64,000 nt of DNA from Hominiventricola aquisgranensis (GTDB lineage Bacteria; Bacillota; Clostridia; Lachnospirales; Lachnospiraceae), in the NCBI RefSeq assembly GCF_040096225.1, contig NZ_JBBMFC010000001.1:124001-188000 (forward strand). The letters run 5' to 3'. Positions 52,249 to 60,731 of this stretch are shown here, piece after piece. Position 1 is the stretch's first letter; every line of letters starts with the position of its first letter. The translations under genes and the position numbers were made by a program. A model generated the notes under the pieces. The model did no database searches. It saw only the letters and a list, made by a program, of their open reading frames with translations, and was not told the origin of the DNA.

Positions 52249-52980
52249 ATGAGTGAAATCAATGTTTATGTGGGCGCACAGATACGTAAATACCGGAAAG
52301 CCTGCAAACTGACCATTCAGGAGCTGGCAGATGTCATCCATAAGAGCAGGGCAACCGTCTGTAAATATGAAAATGGAACCATTTCCATTGATATCGAGAC
52401 ATTGTACGAGATCAGCCAGGTGCTGCAGGTGTCCTTTTCCCAGCTGAGTTCTTACCTGCCGACGGTGGAAGAGAAGGATACGATAGAAGCTCCATTTGGA
52501 AGAAAGAGTCCTTTTTTTCAGGCCAAGCGGCTATATTTTTATTTTTATGACGGACGATATCATCGTATGAAAGATGGCATCATCGACATCTCTGAGCGGG
52601 CGGAGCAGCCAGGAACTTATGAGGCAACCTTGTCCATCTGTTCTGTCTCCGGAAACGGAAGAAGCAGTGAGATCTTCTATACTGGACGTGTCATTTACAG
52701 TGATATGCTGATCCGCTTTTCTTTTGTGAATCAGTACAATCCGTTGGAGGAAGATCTGCTCTATATTTTCAATCCGCTGGAAATGCGGGATTTTACGGAC
52801 GGGCTGTTGTGCGGCATCTCCAGCGCAGATCTGATGCCCTGTGCATTTAAGTGTCTGGTAACCTTAAGTCCCCAGGAACTGACAGAAGAATTTCGGCAGA
52901 GACTCCTTTTTTCCAGAGAAGAACTGCGCCGGTGGGAGCGGCTTAATATGCTGCTTATTGACAATCGAAGTGAAGGGTGA
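52249..52980 (+). CDS. XRE family regulator with C-terminal sensing domain
   Basis: 243-aa protein. An N-terminal helix-turn-helix (about residues 10-65: YRKACKLTIQELADVIHKSRATVCKYENG) precedes a beta-rich domain of about 165 residues with no named family. It lies back to back with the NSS transporter and likely controls it, perhaps sensing the transported solute. GAGGAAAC precedes the start. Confidence 0.82.
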   Translation: MSEINVYVGAQIRKYRKACKLTIQELADVIHKSRATVCKYENGTISIDIETLYEISQVLQVSFSQLSSYLPTVEEKDTIEAPFGRKSPFFQAKRLYFYFYDGRYHRMKDGIIDISERAEQPGTYEATLSICSVSGNGRSSEIFYTGRVIYSDMLIRFSFVNQYNPLEEDLLYIFNPLEMRDFTDGLLCGISSADLMPCAFKCLVTLSPQELTEEFRQRLLFSREELRRWERLNMLLIDNRSEG

Positions 52981-52993
52981 GCAAAAAACAGGG

Positions 52994-53022
52994 TTGTATT
53001 TGCAGAAAAATGCTTCTATAAT
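52994..53022 (+). promoter_or_regulatory. Promoter of the uracil permease gene
   Basis: TTGTAT (52994-52999), 17 bases, TATAAT (53017-53022), 40 bases before the ATG. The leader is short and holds no visible attenuator. Confidence 0.65.
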
Positions 53023-53062
53023 AACATAGAAAATTAAAAACCACATAAGAAAAGGAGTAGTT

Positions 53063-54445
53063 ATGAGTGAGTCAAATGAAGTAATTCGCGATGCCCGTAA
53101 ACTGGGTCTGCCCAAGATGCTGATCCTTGGTCTGCAGCACATGTTTGCCATGTTTGGTGCAACGATTCTTGTGCCGATCCTGGTCAACAGTTATTTCGTA
53201 GATGCCTGCGGAGAAGGACCGACCCGTGGTCTTACGGTAGCAGTGACCCTGTTCTGTGCCGGATTTGGAACCCTGTTATTCCATGTGTGTTCCAAGATGA
53301 AAGTTCCGGCTTTCTTAGGTTCTTCCTTTGCATTCTTAGGCGGATTTTCCACAGTTGCACATCTGGATACCGGAATTTATGCTGGAATGAGTGTCAATGA
53401 CAAAGCAGCGTATGCATGCGGCGGTGTTGTTGTTGCCGGTCTGTTGTATCTGGTTCTGTCTCTGATCATCCGTATGGTTGGCGTGAAACGTGTTATGAGA
53501 TACCTGCCGCCGGTCGTTACCGGTCCAGTGATTATCTGTATCGGTTTAAGCCTTGCATCCTCTGCCATCGGAAATGCTTCCACCAACTGGTTCCTTGCAT
53601 TTGTAGCCCTGGCCGTGATTATCGTATTCAATATCTGGGGTAAAGGCATGTTCAAGATCATCCCGATCCTCATGGGAGTTGTGATCTCTTATGCAGTGGC
53701 TGTGATCATGAATGCAGTTGGTCTGACTAATCCGGATGGATCTGCGATTCTTGATTTTACATCTGTCGCATCCGCAGGACTGGTAGGTATCCCACCGATC
53801 CAGATCTGTAAATTCGATGTAACAGCAATCCTTGTTATGGCTCCGATTGCCATCGCAACCATGATGGAACATGTAGGTGATATGTCTGCCATCTCTGCAA
53901 CCGTTGGAGAAAATTATCTGGCTGATCCAGGACTTCACAGAACTCTTCTTGGTGACGGACTCGCAACTGCTCTTGCCGGATTCCTTGGCGGACCTGCCAA
54001 TACCACCTATGGTGAGAATACCGGTGTTCTGGAGCTGAGTCATGTATATGATCCGCTGGTGATCAGAATCGCAGCCTGCTTTGCTATCATCATCAGCTTT
54101 ATTCCGAAAGTATCTGCCATTATCAGTACCATGCCGTCAGCTATTATCGGCGGTGTCAGCTTCATGCTGTATGGTATGATCTCTGCCATCGGAGTTCGTA
54201 ATGTGGTTGAAAATAAAGTAGATCTGACCAAATCCAGAAACCTGATCATTGCAGGCGTGATCTTCGTATGCGGTCTTGGTTTCAGTGGTGGTCTGACCTT
54301 TACGATTGCAGGAACTTCCATCACTCTGACTGCCCTTGCAATTGCAGCAATTGCAGGAATCCTGTTGAACATTATCCTGCCGGGTAATGATTATGAGTTC
54401 GGTGTGAATCCTGCCGGTGATGAGAACCGCGGAATTCATGCATAA
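53063..54445 (+). CDS. uraA: Uracil/xanthine permease, NCS2 family
   Basis: 460-aa transporter with about 14 helices. The start LGLQHMFAMFGATILVPILV is the family signature. TMMEHVGDMSAIS and FLGGPANTTYGENTGVLELS form the substrate site and match uracil-type UraA/PyrP better than xanthine permeases. AAAGGAG precedes the ATG. A terminator follows. Confidence 0.93.
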   Translation: MSESNEVIRDARKLGLPKMLILGLQHMFAMFGATILVPILVNSYFVDACGEGPTRGLTVAVTLFCAGFGTLLFHVCSKMKVPAFLGSSFAFLGGFSTVAHLDTGIYAGMSVNDKAAYACGGVVVAGLLYLVLSLIIRMVGVKRVMRYLPPVVTGPVIICIGLSLASSAIGNASTNWFLAFVALAVIIVFNIWGKGMFKIIPILMGVVISYAVAVIMNAVGLTNPDGSAILDFTSVASAGLVGIPPIQICKFDVTAILVMAPIAIATMMEHVGDMSAISATVGENYLADPGLHRTLLGDGLATALAGFLGGPANTTYGENTGVLELSHVYDPLVIRIAACFAIIISFIPKVSAIISTMPSAIIGGVSFMLYGMISAIGVRNVVENKVDLTKSRNLIIAGVIFVCGLGFSGGLTFTIAGTSITLTALAIAAIAGILLNIILPGNDYEFGVNPAGDENRGIHA

Positions 54446-54469
54446 TAGTCAGAACATTTAGAAGTATTG

Positions 54470-54515
54470 TACAGCCGCTGACAGGAATGTCATTCCAATC
54501 AGCGGCTGTATTTTT
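54470..54515 (+). terminator. Terminator after uraA
   Basis: TACAGCCGCTGA (54470-54481) pairs with TCAGCGGCTGTA (54499-54510), with an inner GAATG/CATTC stem and five T. The panE ribosome site follows at once, so panE may rely on read-through. Confidence 0.85.
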
Positions 54516-54530
54516 CAGGAGGATTGAGAA

Positions 54531-55451
54531 ATGAAAATCAAGACAGTTGCTATCATTGGTGCAGGTGCCATTGGCAGTTATTTTATTGCCGGTTTAACTG
54601 AAAAGCTGGGAGATGATCTGTGGATCGTGGCAGAAGGAGAGCGCAAAGAGCGTCTGGAGAAAAATGGAATCGTGATCAATGATCAGAAATATGATCTTCA
54701 TGTAAAGACACCGGAGGAGGCAAAAGGTGTTGACCTTCTGATCATCTCTGTAAAATACGGAGCACTGCAGGGCACATTGCCAATGATCGAGAAAATCGTG
54801 GATGCTCATACATTAGTAATCAGTCCTATGAACGGTGTGGACAGCGAGAAAGTGATTGGAGAGAAGATCGGCATGGAGCATATGCTGCCATCCTTTATGA
54901 AGATTGCATCTCGCAGGATCGACAATCAGATCGTCTACGATCCAGAAGTGACCATGGGCCTTTACTTTGGAGAGGATAATGGTGAGCCAAGTGAGCGCAC
55001 AGATGCCATCGAAGATCTTCTGAGGGACACACCGATCCATCATCACCTAAGTGCCAATATCCAGCAGGATATCTGGTACAAATATGCGTTGAATATCAGT
55101 AAGAATCTCCCACAGGCCATCATCAACTGTGGACTGGGTGCTTACACCGACAGTGAGCATCTGGCTTATATCAGTACCCGTATGCGGAAAGAAGTATCTG
55201 ATGTGGCTGCAGCCCTTGGCATCGACATCAGTGATACCAGCGGAACTCAGGCAAAGAATGCCACTTTTGCACCGGACAGCAGATTTTCTACTCTGCAGGA
55301 TCTGGATGCCAAGCGTCCCACCGAGATCGACATGTTCTCCGGAACTCTGGTCCGCATGGGCAAAGAACTTCATGTGGATACTCCGTTCAATGAATTTGCC
55401 TACCATGCCATCAAGTGCCTGGAAGAGAAGAACAGCGGGAAGATTCGGTAA
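54531..55451 (+). CDS. panE: Ketopantoate reductase family protein (PanE/ApbA-like)
   Basis: 306-aa NAD(P)-dependent reductase. The Rossmann start IIGAGAIGSYFIAGL binds the cofactor, and VKYGALQGTLPMI, NGVDSEKVIGE and WYKYALNISKN (catalytic Lys) match the family. True PanE reduces ketopantoate for pantothenate/CoA synthesis, but paralogues act on other 2-keto acids and no pan genes are adjacent, so the symbol is tentative. CAGGAGG precedes the ATG. Confidence 0.83.
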   Translation: MKIKTVAIIGAGAIGSYFIAGLTEKLGDDLWIVAEGERKERLEKNGIVINDQKYDLHVKTPEEAKGVDLLIISVKYGALQGTLPMIEKIVDAHTLVISPMNGVDSEKVIGEKIGMEHMLPSFMKIASRRIDNQIVYDPEVTMGLYFGEDNGEPSERTDAIEDLLRDTPIHHHLSANIQQDIWYKYALNISKNLPQAIINCGLGAYTDSEHLAYISTRMRKEVSDVAAALGIDISDTSGTQAKNATFAPDSRFSTLQDLDAKRPTEIDMFSGTLVRMGKELHVDTPFNEFAYHAIKCLEEKNSGKIR

Positions 55452-55473
55452 ATAACATTAATGAAATAAAGTA

Positions 55474-55507
55474 AGGCACCGACTGAGCAGTCGGTGTCTT
55501 TTATTTT
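55474..55507 (+). terminator. Terminator after panE
   Basis: CACCGACT (55477-55484 region), loop GAGC, AGTCGGTG, then TCTTTTATTTT. Confidence 0.83.
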
Positions 55508-55527
55508 GCAAAGAAACGAACTAAAAG

Positions 55528-55567
55528 ATAACATTTATATAAAATAATGTTATAAAAACATAACATT
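55528..55567. promoter_or_regulatory. Operator-like repeats before the XRE-ImmA-PIN genes
   Basis: ATAACATT (55528-55535), its inverse AATGTTAT (55546-55553) and a further ATAACATT (55560-55567) precede the promoter. The first two form a perfect 8-bp inverted repeat around AT-rich DNA. The likely binder is the XRE protein. Confidence 0.6.
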
Positions 55568-55572
55568 CTCCG

Positions 55573-55600
55573 TTGACTTATCTAATATATATGATAATAT
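55573..55600 (+). promoter_or_regulatory. Promoter of the XRE-ImmA-PIN operon
   Basis: TTGACT (55573-55578), 16 bases, TAATAT (55595-55600), directly beside the ATAACATT repeats. CGGAGG precedes the first start. Confidence 0.55.
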
Positions 55601-55626
55601 GATAGTACACAGAAACGGAGGAAAAT

Positions 55627-55959
55627 ATGAACGAATTATTAGGAAGGCGGATTAAAGAATTAAGAAGTGCAAAAAATTTCACACAGGAGCAGATGGCGAC
55701 TCAGATTGGGGTGAGCAGGCAAAAATACGCACGGTTAGAAAGCGGCATTAATAGCATTACATTAGATCTTCTTTCTAAAATTGCGAAAATTCTGGATGTA
55801 ACGGTTGCGGATATTACCAAAGTGTTGGATGAAACACCGGAAGTTGCTTATCGGGTTGGAGATGGAAATTCCTCTTCGGAAAAAATCTTTGACATGATTG
55901 ACTTTTTCTATGCAAATAAACATTTGTATACGAAACTTCAGCATAAGCAGATGAAATAG
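55627..55959 (+). CDS. XRE family repressor/antitoxin-like protein
   Basis: 110-aa protein. The helix-turn-helix (RRIKELRSAKNFTQEQMATQIGVSRQKYARLESGINS) fills the first 60 residues. The C-terminal part (SEKIFDMIDFFYANKHLYTKL) is helical. It is paired with the ImmA/IrrE gene 12 bases downstream, as in ImmR-ImmA and XRE-COG2856 modules where the peptidase cleaves the repressor. Confidence 0.84.
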   Translation: MNELLGRRIKELRSAKNFTQEQMATQIGVSRQKYARLESGINSITLDLLSKIAKILDVTVADITKVLDETPEVAYRVGDGNSSSEKIFDMIDFFYANKHLYTKLQHKQMK

Positions 55960-55971
55960 TGGAGGTTTTTG

Positions 55972-56796
55972 ATGCAGGAAAGCAGAAAAAGGGAAATAAG
56001 AATCAAAGCAGATTCATTCAGAGAAAATTGTAAAATTGGCCGTTATGGAATTATTGATTTATTCAAGGACTGTACAAGGTGTGGATACAAATTATTGCGT
56101 TATCCATTAGGAGAATCAACAGATCTTGGATTTTCTTTATTAAAGGATCAGGATGTTATCATATTTACAAATTCCAGCAGTCGCTTATCAAGGGAAATAT
56201 TTACCCTGGCACATGAGATCGGCCATATAATACTCCATATAAATGCAAATAAATCATTTATTGATGATCATATAACACTTTCGGGAAAAAATACAGATGA
56301 GAAAGAACAAGAGGCAAATTATTTTGCAGCAAATTTGTTGATGCCTGATGACGAGATAGGAAAGTTTCTGGATCTTGAGATAGAAAATTCCAATCAAAAT
56401 AAGTTATCGGCGACAGATATTGCGAAAATAATGTCTGAATTTAATGTGAGTTTTGATATGGCATTGAATCGACTGGAAAATCTTGGAAAAATCAATGCAT
56501 CTGAGAAATTACAGCTTGATAATGAAAGAAATGAAAAGCGGGTTGGAAATCTTCTCAGAAGTATCAGCGGGAATTCAAGACTGAATATTGCCAGTGAGGA
56601 AATTGATATTCCATATGAGTATATAGACTATGTAATATATAACTATAATCACAGGGCGATTCCTGCAGAAACTCTTGAACGGGCATTGGCATATTGCCAT
56701 CTGAGCCGTGAAGATATCAGTGACAGATTGGTGGATTCATGTGATGAGGAGAATGATGCGGATCTTGATGATATGATAGGAGGCTTGCCGGATTGA
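55972..56796 (+). CDS. ImmA/IrrE family metallopeptidase
   Basis: 274-aa protein with the zinc motif H81-E82-x2-H85 (LAHEIGHIILH) and a downstream EQEANYFAANLLMP, the third zinc ligand region. Such peptidases relieve repression by cutting a partner XRE protein on a signal such as DNA damage. The C-terminal third (about 190-274) is an extra helical domain. The start has GGAGG. The next gene begins inside its stop (TTGA). Confidence 0.87.
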   Translation: MQESRKREIRIKADSFRENCKIGRYGIIDLFKDCTRCGYKLLRYPLGESTDLGFSLLKDQDVIIFTNSSSRLSREIFTLAHEIGHIILHINANKSFIDDHITLSGKNTDEKEQEANYFAANLLMPDDEIGKFLDLEIENSNQNKLSATDIAKIMSEFNVSFDMALNRLENLGKINASEKLQLDNERNEKRVGNLLRSISGNSRLNIASEEIDIPYEYIDYVIYNYNHRAIPAETLERALAYCHLSREDISDRLVDSCDEENDADLDDMIGGLPD

Positions 56797-57449
56797 GAGC
56801 TTCTTTGGATACAAATGTGATTATCCATTTTTATAAGGCGGATTTACAGGAGATTTTGTTCAATTTTTTTGACGAGGGTGTGTTTATATATGAACAGATT
56901 CGCAAAGTTGAGCTGAATAATCATGGCAAAGAAATACTGGAACAAGTCGATAAGGATATTAAGCTTGGAAAAATAGAAGTATATACCGATCAGAGATTAA
57001 AGGATCTGGCTGTATACAAAATTTTTGAAAATAATGTGAAAGAGAACAGAAATTTGTATCAGGCAGGAGATCTGGGTGAAGTCTATGCAATTTCACTGGC
57101 ACAGACATTGGGGGCATATTCTCTTGTTACAGATGATACAAAACAGGGTGGACCTTATATGTCCTTGCTGAATTTTGAAGATGAGGTTATGCCATTTACC
57201 TTTGCAGATGTACTTATATTGAGATATTTATTTGGTCTGGTTGATGAAAATCAGACGGTGTCAGACTTTGATATGATTAATACTGCATCTGAGCTAAACT
57301 GGACATTTCGCAGTCAATTGACAAAATTTATTAAGCGTTTCTGGAATGATCCACACAGACAGGAGGATGTTGTGTGGATGCAAAAACTTGTTTCTGAAAA
57401 AGAAATCAAAGTGAAAAGTAAAATACAGGCATTAAGGAAAATGTTATAG
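56793..57449 (+). CDS. PIN-domain protein
   Basis: 218-aa protein with a PIN-type start (SLDTNVIIHFYKADLQ; Asp6 and Asn8), a mid Glu/Asp cluster (GDLGEVYAISLAQTLG) and ALVTDD-like YSLVTDDTKQG, so a metal-dependent RNase is likely. TTG start with AGGAGG nine bases before it, overlapping the peptidase stop. In a module with an XRE protein and ImmA peptidase it is the probable effector. The C-terminal half has no clear match. Confidence 0.75.
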   Translation: MRASLDTNVIIHFYKADLQEILFNFFDEGVFIYEQIRKVELNNHGKEILEQVDKDIKLGKIEVYTDQRLKDLAVYKIFENNVKENRNLYQAGDLGEVYAISLAQTLGAYSLVTDDTKQGGPYMSLLNFEDEVMPFTFADVLILRYLFGLVDENQTVSDFDMINTASELNWTFRSQLTKFIKRFWNDPHRQEDVVWMQKLVSEKEIKVKSKIQALRKML

Positions 57450-59609
57450 ATGCCGGAAAAACAGACAGGAGAACTACATATCATAATGACCTGGCAGGAA
57501 TTTGAACAGCGATTTTCTATCCAATTAAATGAACAGCAGAAGCAGGCAGTGCAGACCGTAGAAGGACCGGTCCTTCTACTGGCAGTGCCGGGATCTGGCA
57601 AGACAACGGTGCTGGTAACAAGGCTTGGTTATATGATCCACTGCAAAGGCATCGATCCAAGGCGAATTCTGACCGTGACCTATACCGTGGCGGCTACAAA
57701 GGATATGGCAGCGCGATTTGCGGCGAAATTTGGACCAGAACTGGCAGAGCAGCTGGAATTTCGAACCATCAACGGCATCTGTGCCAAAGTGCTGCAATAT
57801 TATGGCTATCGAACAGGGAAGACGCCCCATCAGCTTCTGAATGATGAAAAGCGGATTGCAGGTATCCTGGCAGAGATCTACCAACGGGTGGAACGGGTAT
57901 ATCCCACAGACGGAGATCTGAAAAATATCCGCACGCTGATTACCTACATTAAAAATATGATGCTTAATGAGGACGAGATCGAGGCTCTGGATGAAGGGGC
58001 AGAGTGCAAGATCTCTGTGATCTACCGGGAATATTGCAGCAAATTGAAAGAACTGCAGATGATCGATTATGACGATCAGATGGTCTATGCCTATGTGATG
58101 CTGAAGAAGATCCCATGGCTGCTGGAGTATTTTCAGGAGCTGTATCCCTACATCTGTGTGGATGAAGCACAGGATACCTCCAAGATCCAGCACGCGATCA
58201 TTGCACTGCTGGCAGCACGCACAGAAAATCTGTTCATGGTGGGTGATGAGGATCAGAGCATCTATGGATTCCGGGCGGCTTACCCGGAGGCACTTCTGGA
58301 ATTTGAACAGCGGCATAGAGGCGCGAAAGTACTGCTGATGGAGGAAAATTTCCGGTCGGATGCAAATATCGTGGCGGCGGCAGATCATTTTATACAGAAA
58401 AACACGCTGCGCCATGAAAAGCATATGCGTGCATCCAGAGAAAGCGTGCAGCAGATCAAAGAGATATCGGTAGGAACCAGAAAAGCGCAGTATGCCTATC
58501 TGGCAAAGGTGGCAGAAGGATGTACCACGGAAACGGCAGTTCTCTACCGGGAGCATGAATGTGCGCTGCCGCTGATCGACCTGTTGGAGCGAAAGGGGAT
58601 CCCCTATCGGATGCGAAATGCGGAGCTGACATTTTTTACTCATCGAGTGGTACAGGATATCAGCAATATCATCAGACTTGCGGAGAATCCTACGGATACA
58701 GAACTCTTTTTGCAGGTGTATTATAAGCTCAATACCTATATCCGCAGACAACTGGCGCAGGAAATTGTGAAGATCAGTCAGGAGAAGCAGATCTCTGTAT
58801 GGGATGCGGCGCAGCAGTGCGAAGGGGTGGACGGATATGTGAAAGGCAGCATCCGCTCCATTCAGACCCATATGCAGCATCTGCTGGAGGAGCCGCCGGT
58901 GCGGGCTATCCATCAAATCACACAGTTCATGGGATATCAGGATTATCTGACCAGAAGTGAGATCAAAGATACGAAGCTGGACACTCTGAGAATTCTGGCA
59001 GTCATGGAAGACACACCGGTTCGCCTGGTGGAGCGTCTGCAGGAACTGCGGCAGATCATGGAGACCAAGGAGCAGGATCCAGCCTGTCCGTTGATTCTGT
59101 CCACGATCCATGCAAGCAAAGGGCTGGAGTATGATACGGTTTATCTGCTGGATGTGATAGATGGAATTCTCCCGAATCAGATCCCTAAAAGCCTTAAAAA
59201 TGCACCAAACGAAGAAATCGAAGCCTATGAAGAGGACCGAAGACTCTTCTATGTAGGTGTTACCCGTGCAAAGAACCGTCTGCTCGTCTTTACCATGAAA
59301 AATCAGCCATCTAAGTTCTGCATGGAACTGCTGGGAAAAGAGCCGGAAAAGAAAAATATCGGGGCAACGGTAGCAATGGGCAGATTCCAGCAACTGAACA
59401 CAAGACCGGAACCGCCGAAGAACATATCAGAAGAGGACTATCAGGCATTTGTACAGCAACTGGGCGAAGGAGTGATCGTCACCCATAAAAAATTCGGCAA
59501 AGGCGTGGTCGTACAGATGGATGAGACAAAAGTGAAGATTGCATTTGAAAAAGAGACCAAGGTGTTTGTGATAAGAGTGTTGGCGGCAAGTGGAATGGTG
59601 GAGGTGTAG
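57450..59609 (+). CDS. UvrD/PcrA-like superfamily 1 ATP-dependent helicase
   Basis: 719-aa SF1A helicase. Walker A LLLAVPGSGKTTVLVTRLGY, motif Ia VTYTVAATKDMAARF, motif II VDEAQDTSKIQ, motif III GDEDQSIYGFRAAYP, motif V STIHASKGLEYDTVYL and motif VI EDRRLFYVGVTRAKNRL are intact, so it should unwind DNA 3' to 5'. The start 57450 abuts the PIN stop; an ATG at 57486 (MTWQEFEQRF) also fits the family. The 3' end carries a C-terminal HKKFGKGVVVQMDE module that is duplicated 3.3 kb downstream. Confidence 0.9.
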   Translation: MPEKQTGELHIIMTWQEFEQRFSIQLNEQQKQAVQTVEGPVLLLAVPGSGKTTVLVTRLGYMIHCKGIDPRRILTVTYTVAATKDMAARFAAKFGPELAEQLEFRTINGICAKVLQYYGYRTGKTPHQLLNDEKRIAGILAEIYQRVERVYPTDGDLKNIRTLITYIKNMMLNEDEIEALDEGAECKISVIYREYCSKLKELQMIDYDDQMVYAYVMLKKIPWLLEYFQELYPYICVDEAQDTSKIQHAIIALLAARTENLFMVGDEDQSIYGFRAAYPEALLEFEQRHRGAKVLLMEENFRSDANIVAAADHFIQKNTLRHEKHMRASRESVQQIKEISVGTRKAQYAYLAKVAEGCTTETAVLYREHECALPLIDLLERKGIPYRMRNAELTFFTHRVVQDISNIIRLAENPTDTELFLQVYYKLNTYIRRQLAQEIVKISQEKQISVWDAAQQCEGVDGYVKGSIRSIQTHMQHLLEEPPVRAIHQITQFMGYQDYLTRSEIKDTKLDTLRILAVMEDTPVRLVERLQELRQIMETKEQDPACPLILSTIHASKGLEYDTVYLLDVIDGILPNQIPKSLKNAPNEEIEAYEEDRRLFYVGVTRAKNRLLVFTMKNQPSKFCMELLGKEPEKKNIGATVAMGRFQQLNTRPEPPKNISEEDYQAFVQQLGEGVIVTHKKFGKGVVVQMDETKVKIAFEKETKVFVIRVLAASGMVEV

Positions 59610-59613
59610 AAAA
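59468..59613 (+). repeat. 146-bp direct repeat, copy 1 (helicase 3' end)
   Basis: The last 46 helicase codons, its stop and four bases recur at 62825-62970 with only four differences. Copy 1 is in frame with the helicase. Confidence 0.95.
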
Positions 59614-59620
59614 TAGTATA

Positions 59621-59655
59621 CTTTCCCTTAAAATTTGATATAATATAAGGGAAAG
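59621..59655. promoter_or_regulatory. Operator-like inverted repeat at the Fic promoter
   Basis: CTTTCCCTTA (59621-59630) and TAAGGGAAAG (59646-59655) are a perfect 10-bp inverted repeat. The 15-bp centre holds a TATAAT (59639-59644), the likely -10 for fic. A protein bound here would block transcription; the WYL regulator downstream is a candidate binder. Confidence 0.68.
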
Positions 59656-59671
59656 AATGGAGGTTAAGGGA

Positions 59672-60718
59672 ATGAGAACTTTTAACTACTCAGCTATCAG
59701 AGATCAGAAATGGGATTCTGAGATCCTGGGGCTGATTGCTGCAATTTATAAAGAAGTCGGCAAACAGGAACTCTATCTGAAACAGCGACCGGAAGAACTG
59801 GAGAAGCTGGTTGAGATTGCGAAGATTCAGAGTACAGAGGCATCCAATGCAATCGAAGGAATTGTCACGACAAGTACACGAATCAGACAACTGGTTGAGG
59901 AGAAGACCACTCCCAAGAACAGAGATGAGCAGGAGATCGCAGGATATCGAGATGTGCTTTCTATCATTCATGAAAGCTTTGATGTGATTCCGCTGACAAG
60001 AAATTATATCCTGCAGCTTCATAAGATCATGTATAGTCACATGAACAATCCGATGGCAGGACAGACAAAGAACGTACAGAATTATATCAGCGTCACCTAT
60101 CCGGACGGTCATACCGAAACTCTTTTTACACCCCTTGCGCCATTTGAAACACCGGAAGCACTGGATCGAATCTGTGAGGAGTATAATAGAGTTATTGGAA
60201 ACATGGAACTGGAGCCTTTAATTGCAATTCCAGTTTTCATCCATGATTTTCTGTGTATTCATCCTTTCAACGATGGAAATGGCAGAATGAGTCGCTTGCT
60301 GACTACATTGCTTTTGTATCGTTCTGGATTCTATGTTGGTAAATATATTTCTCTGGAAGCAAAGATTGCGAAAAATAAGGATTTGTATTATGAAGCTTTG
60401 AATCGTGCACAGCATGGCTGGCATGAAGGAACCGAGGATGTTGTTCCGTTTATCAAATATCTGCTGGGTACTATTCTGGCTGCATATAAAGACTTCGGAG
60501 ACAGATTTGCAATCGTGGAGGAAAAACTTCCCGCTATTGATATAGTTCGTAAAGCAACCTTGAATAAAATCGGTCGTTTCACGAAGCAGGATATTAGGGA
60601 ACTATGTCCTTCTCTTAGTATGAGCTCTGTAGAAGGCGCATTGAGAAAAATGGTTGCAGCCGGTGAATTAAAGCGTGAAGGGGTCGGAAAATCTACATGC
60701 TATATTCGTTTGAAATAG
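59672..60718 (+). CDS. Fic family protein (AMPylase-type)
   Basis: 348-aa protein. The catalytic motif HPFNDGNGRMSR (197-208) is intact, including the His and phosphate-binding Gly/Arg residues. The N-terminal inhibitory helix S58-NAI-E62-G63 (S/T-x3-E-G/N) is present, so this is a self-inhibited class II Fic. A winged-helix domain (about 285-348) ends it. Such enzymes transfer AMP or other nucleotide groups to Ser, Thr or Tyr. The start at 59672 has GGAGG eight bases before it; ATG 59657 overlaps that site. Confidence 0.9.
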   Translation: MRTFNYSAIRDQKWDSEILGLIAAIYKEVGKQELYLKQRPEELEKLVEIAKIQSTEASNAIEGIVTTSTRIRQLVEEKTTPKNRDEQEIAGYRDVLSIIHESFDVIPLTRNYILQLHKIMYSHMNNPMAGQTKNVQNYISVTYPDGHTETLFTPLAPFETPEALDRICEEYNRVIGNMELEPLIAIPVFIHDFLCIHPFNDGNGRMSRLLTTLLLYRSGFYVGKYISLEAKIAKNKDLYYEALNRAQHGWHEGTEDVVPFIKYLLGTILAAYKDFGDRFAIVEEKLPAIDIVRKATLNKIGRFTKQDIRELCPSLSMSSVEGALRKMVAAGELKREGVGKSTCYIRLK

Positions 60719-60731
60719 TGGAGGCGTAACG

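Noticed and set aside
55528..55567. ATAACATT repeats as a CRISPR array
   Set aside because: Units are 8 bp, of mixed orientation and without spacers of regular length; no cas genes. No CRISPR array was seen in the window.
57576..59393. Minus-strand ORF of 605 codons
   Set aside because: Long, but exactly antisense to the helicase, with His/Leu/Cys-rich composition typical of a shadow frame and no start signal.
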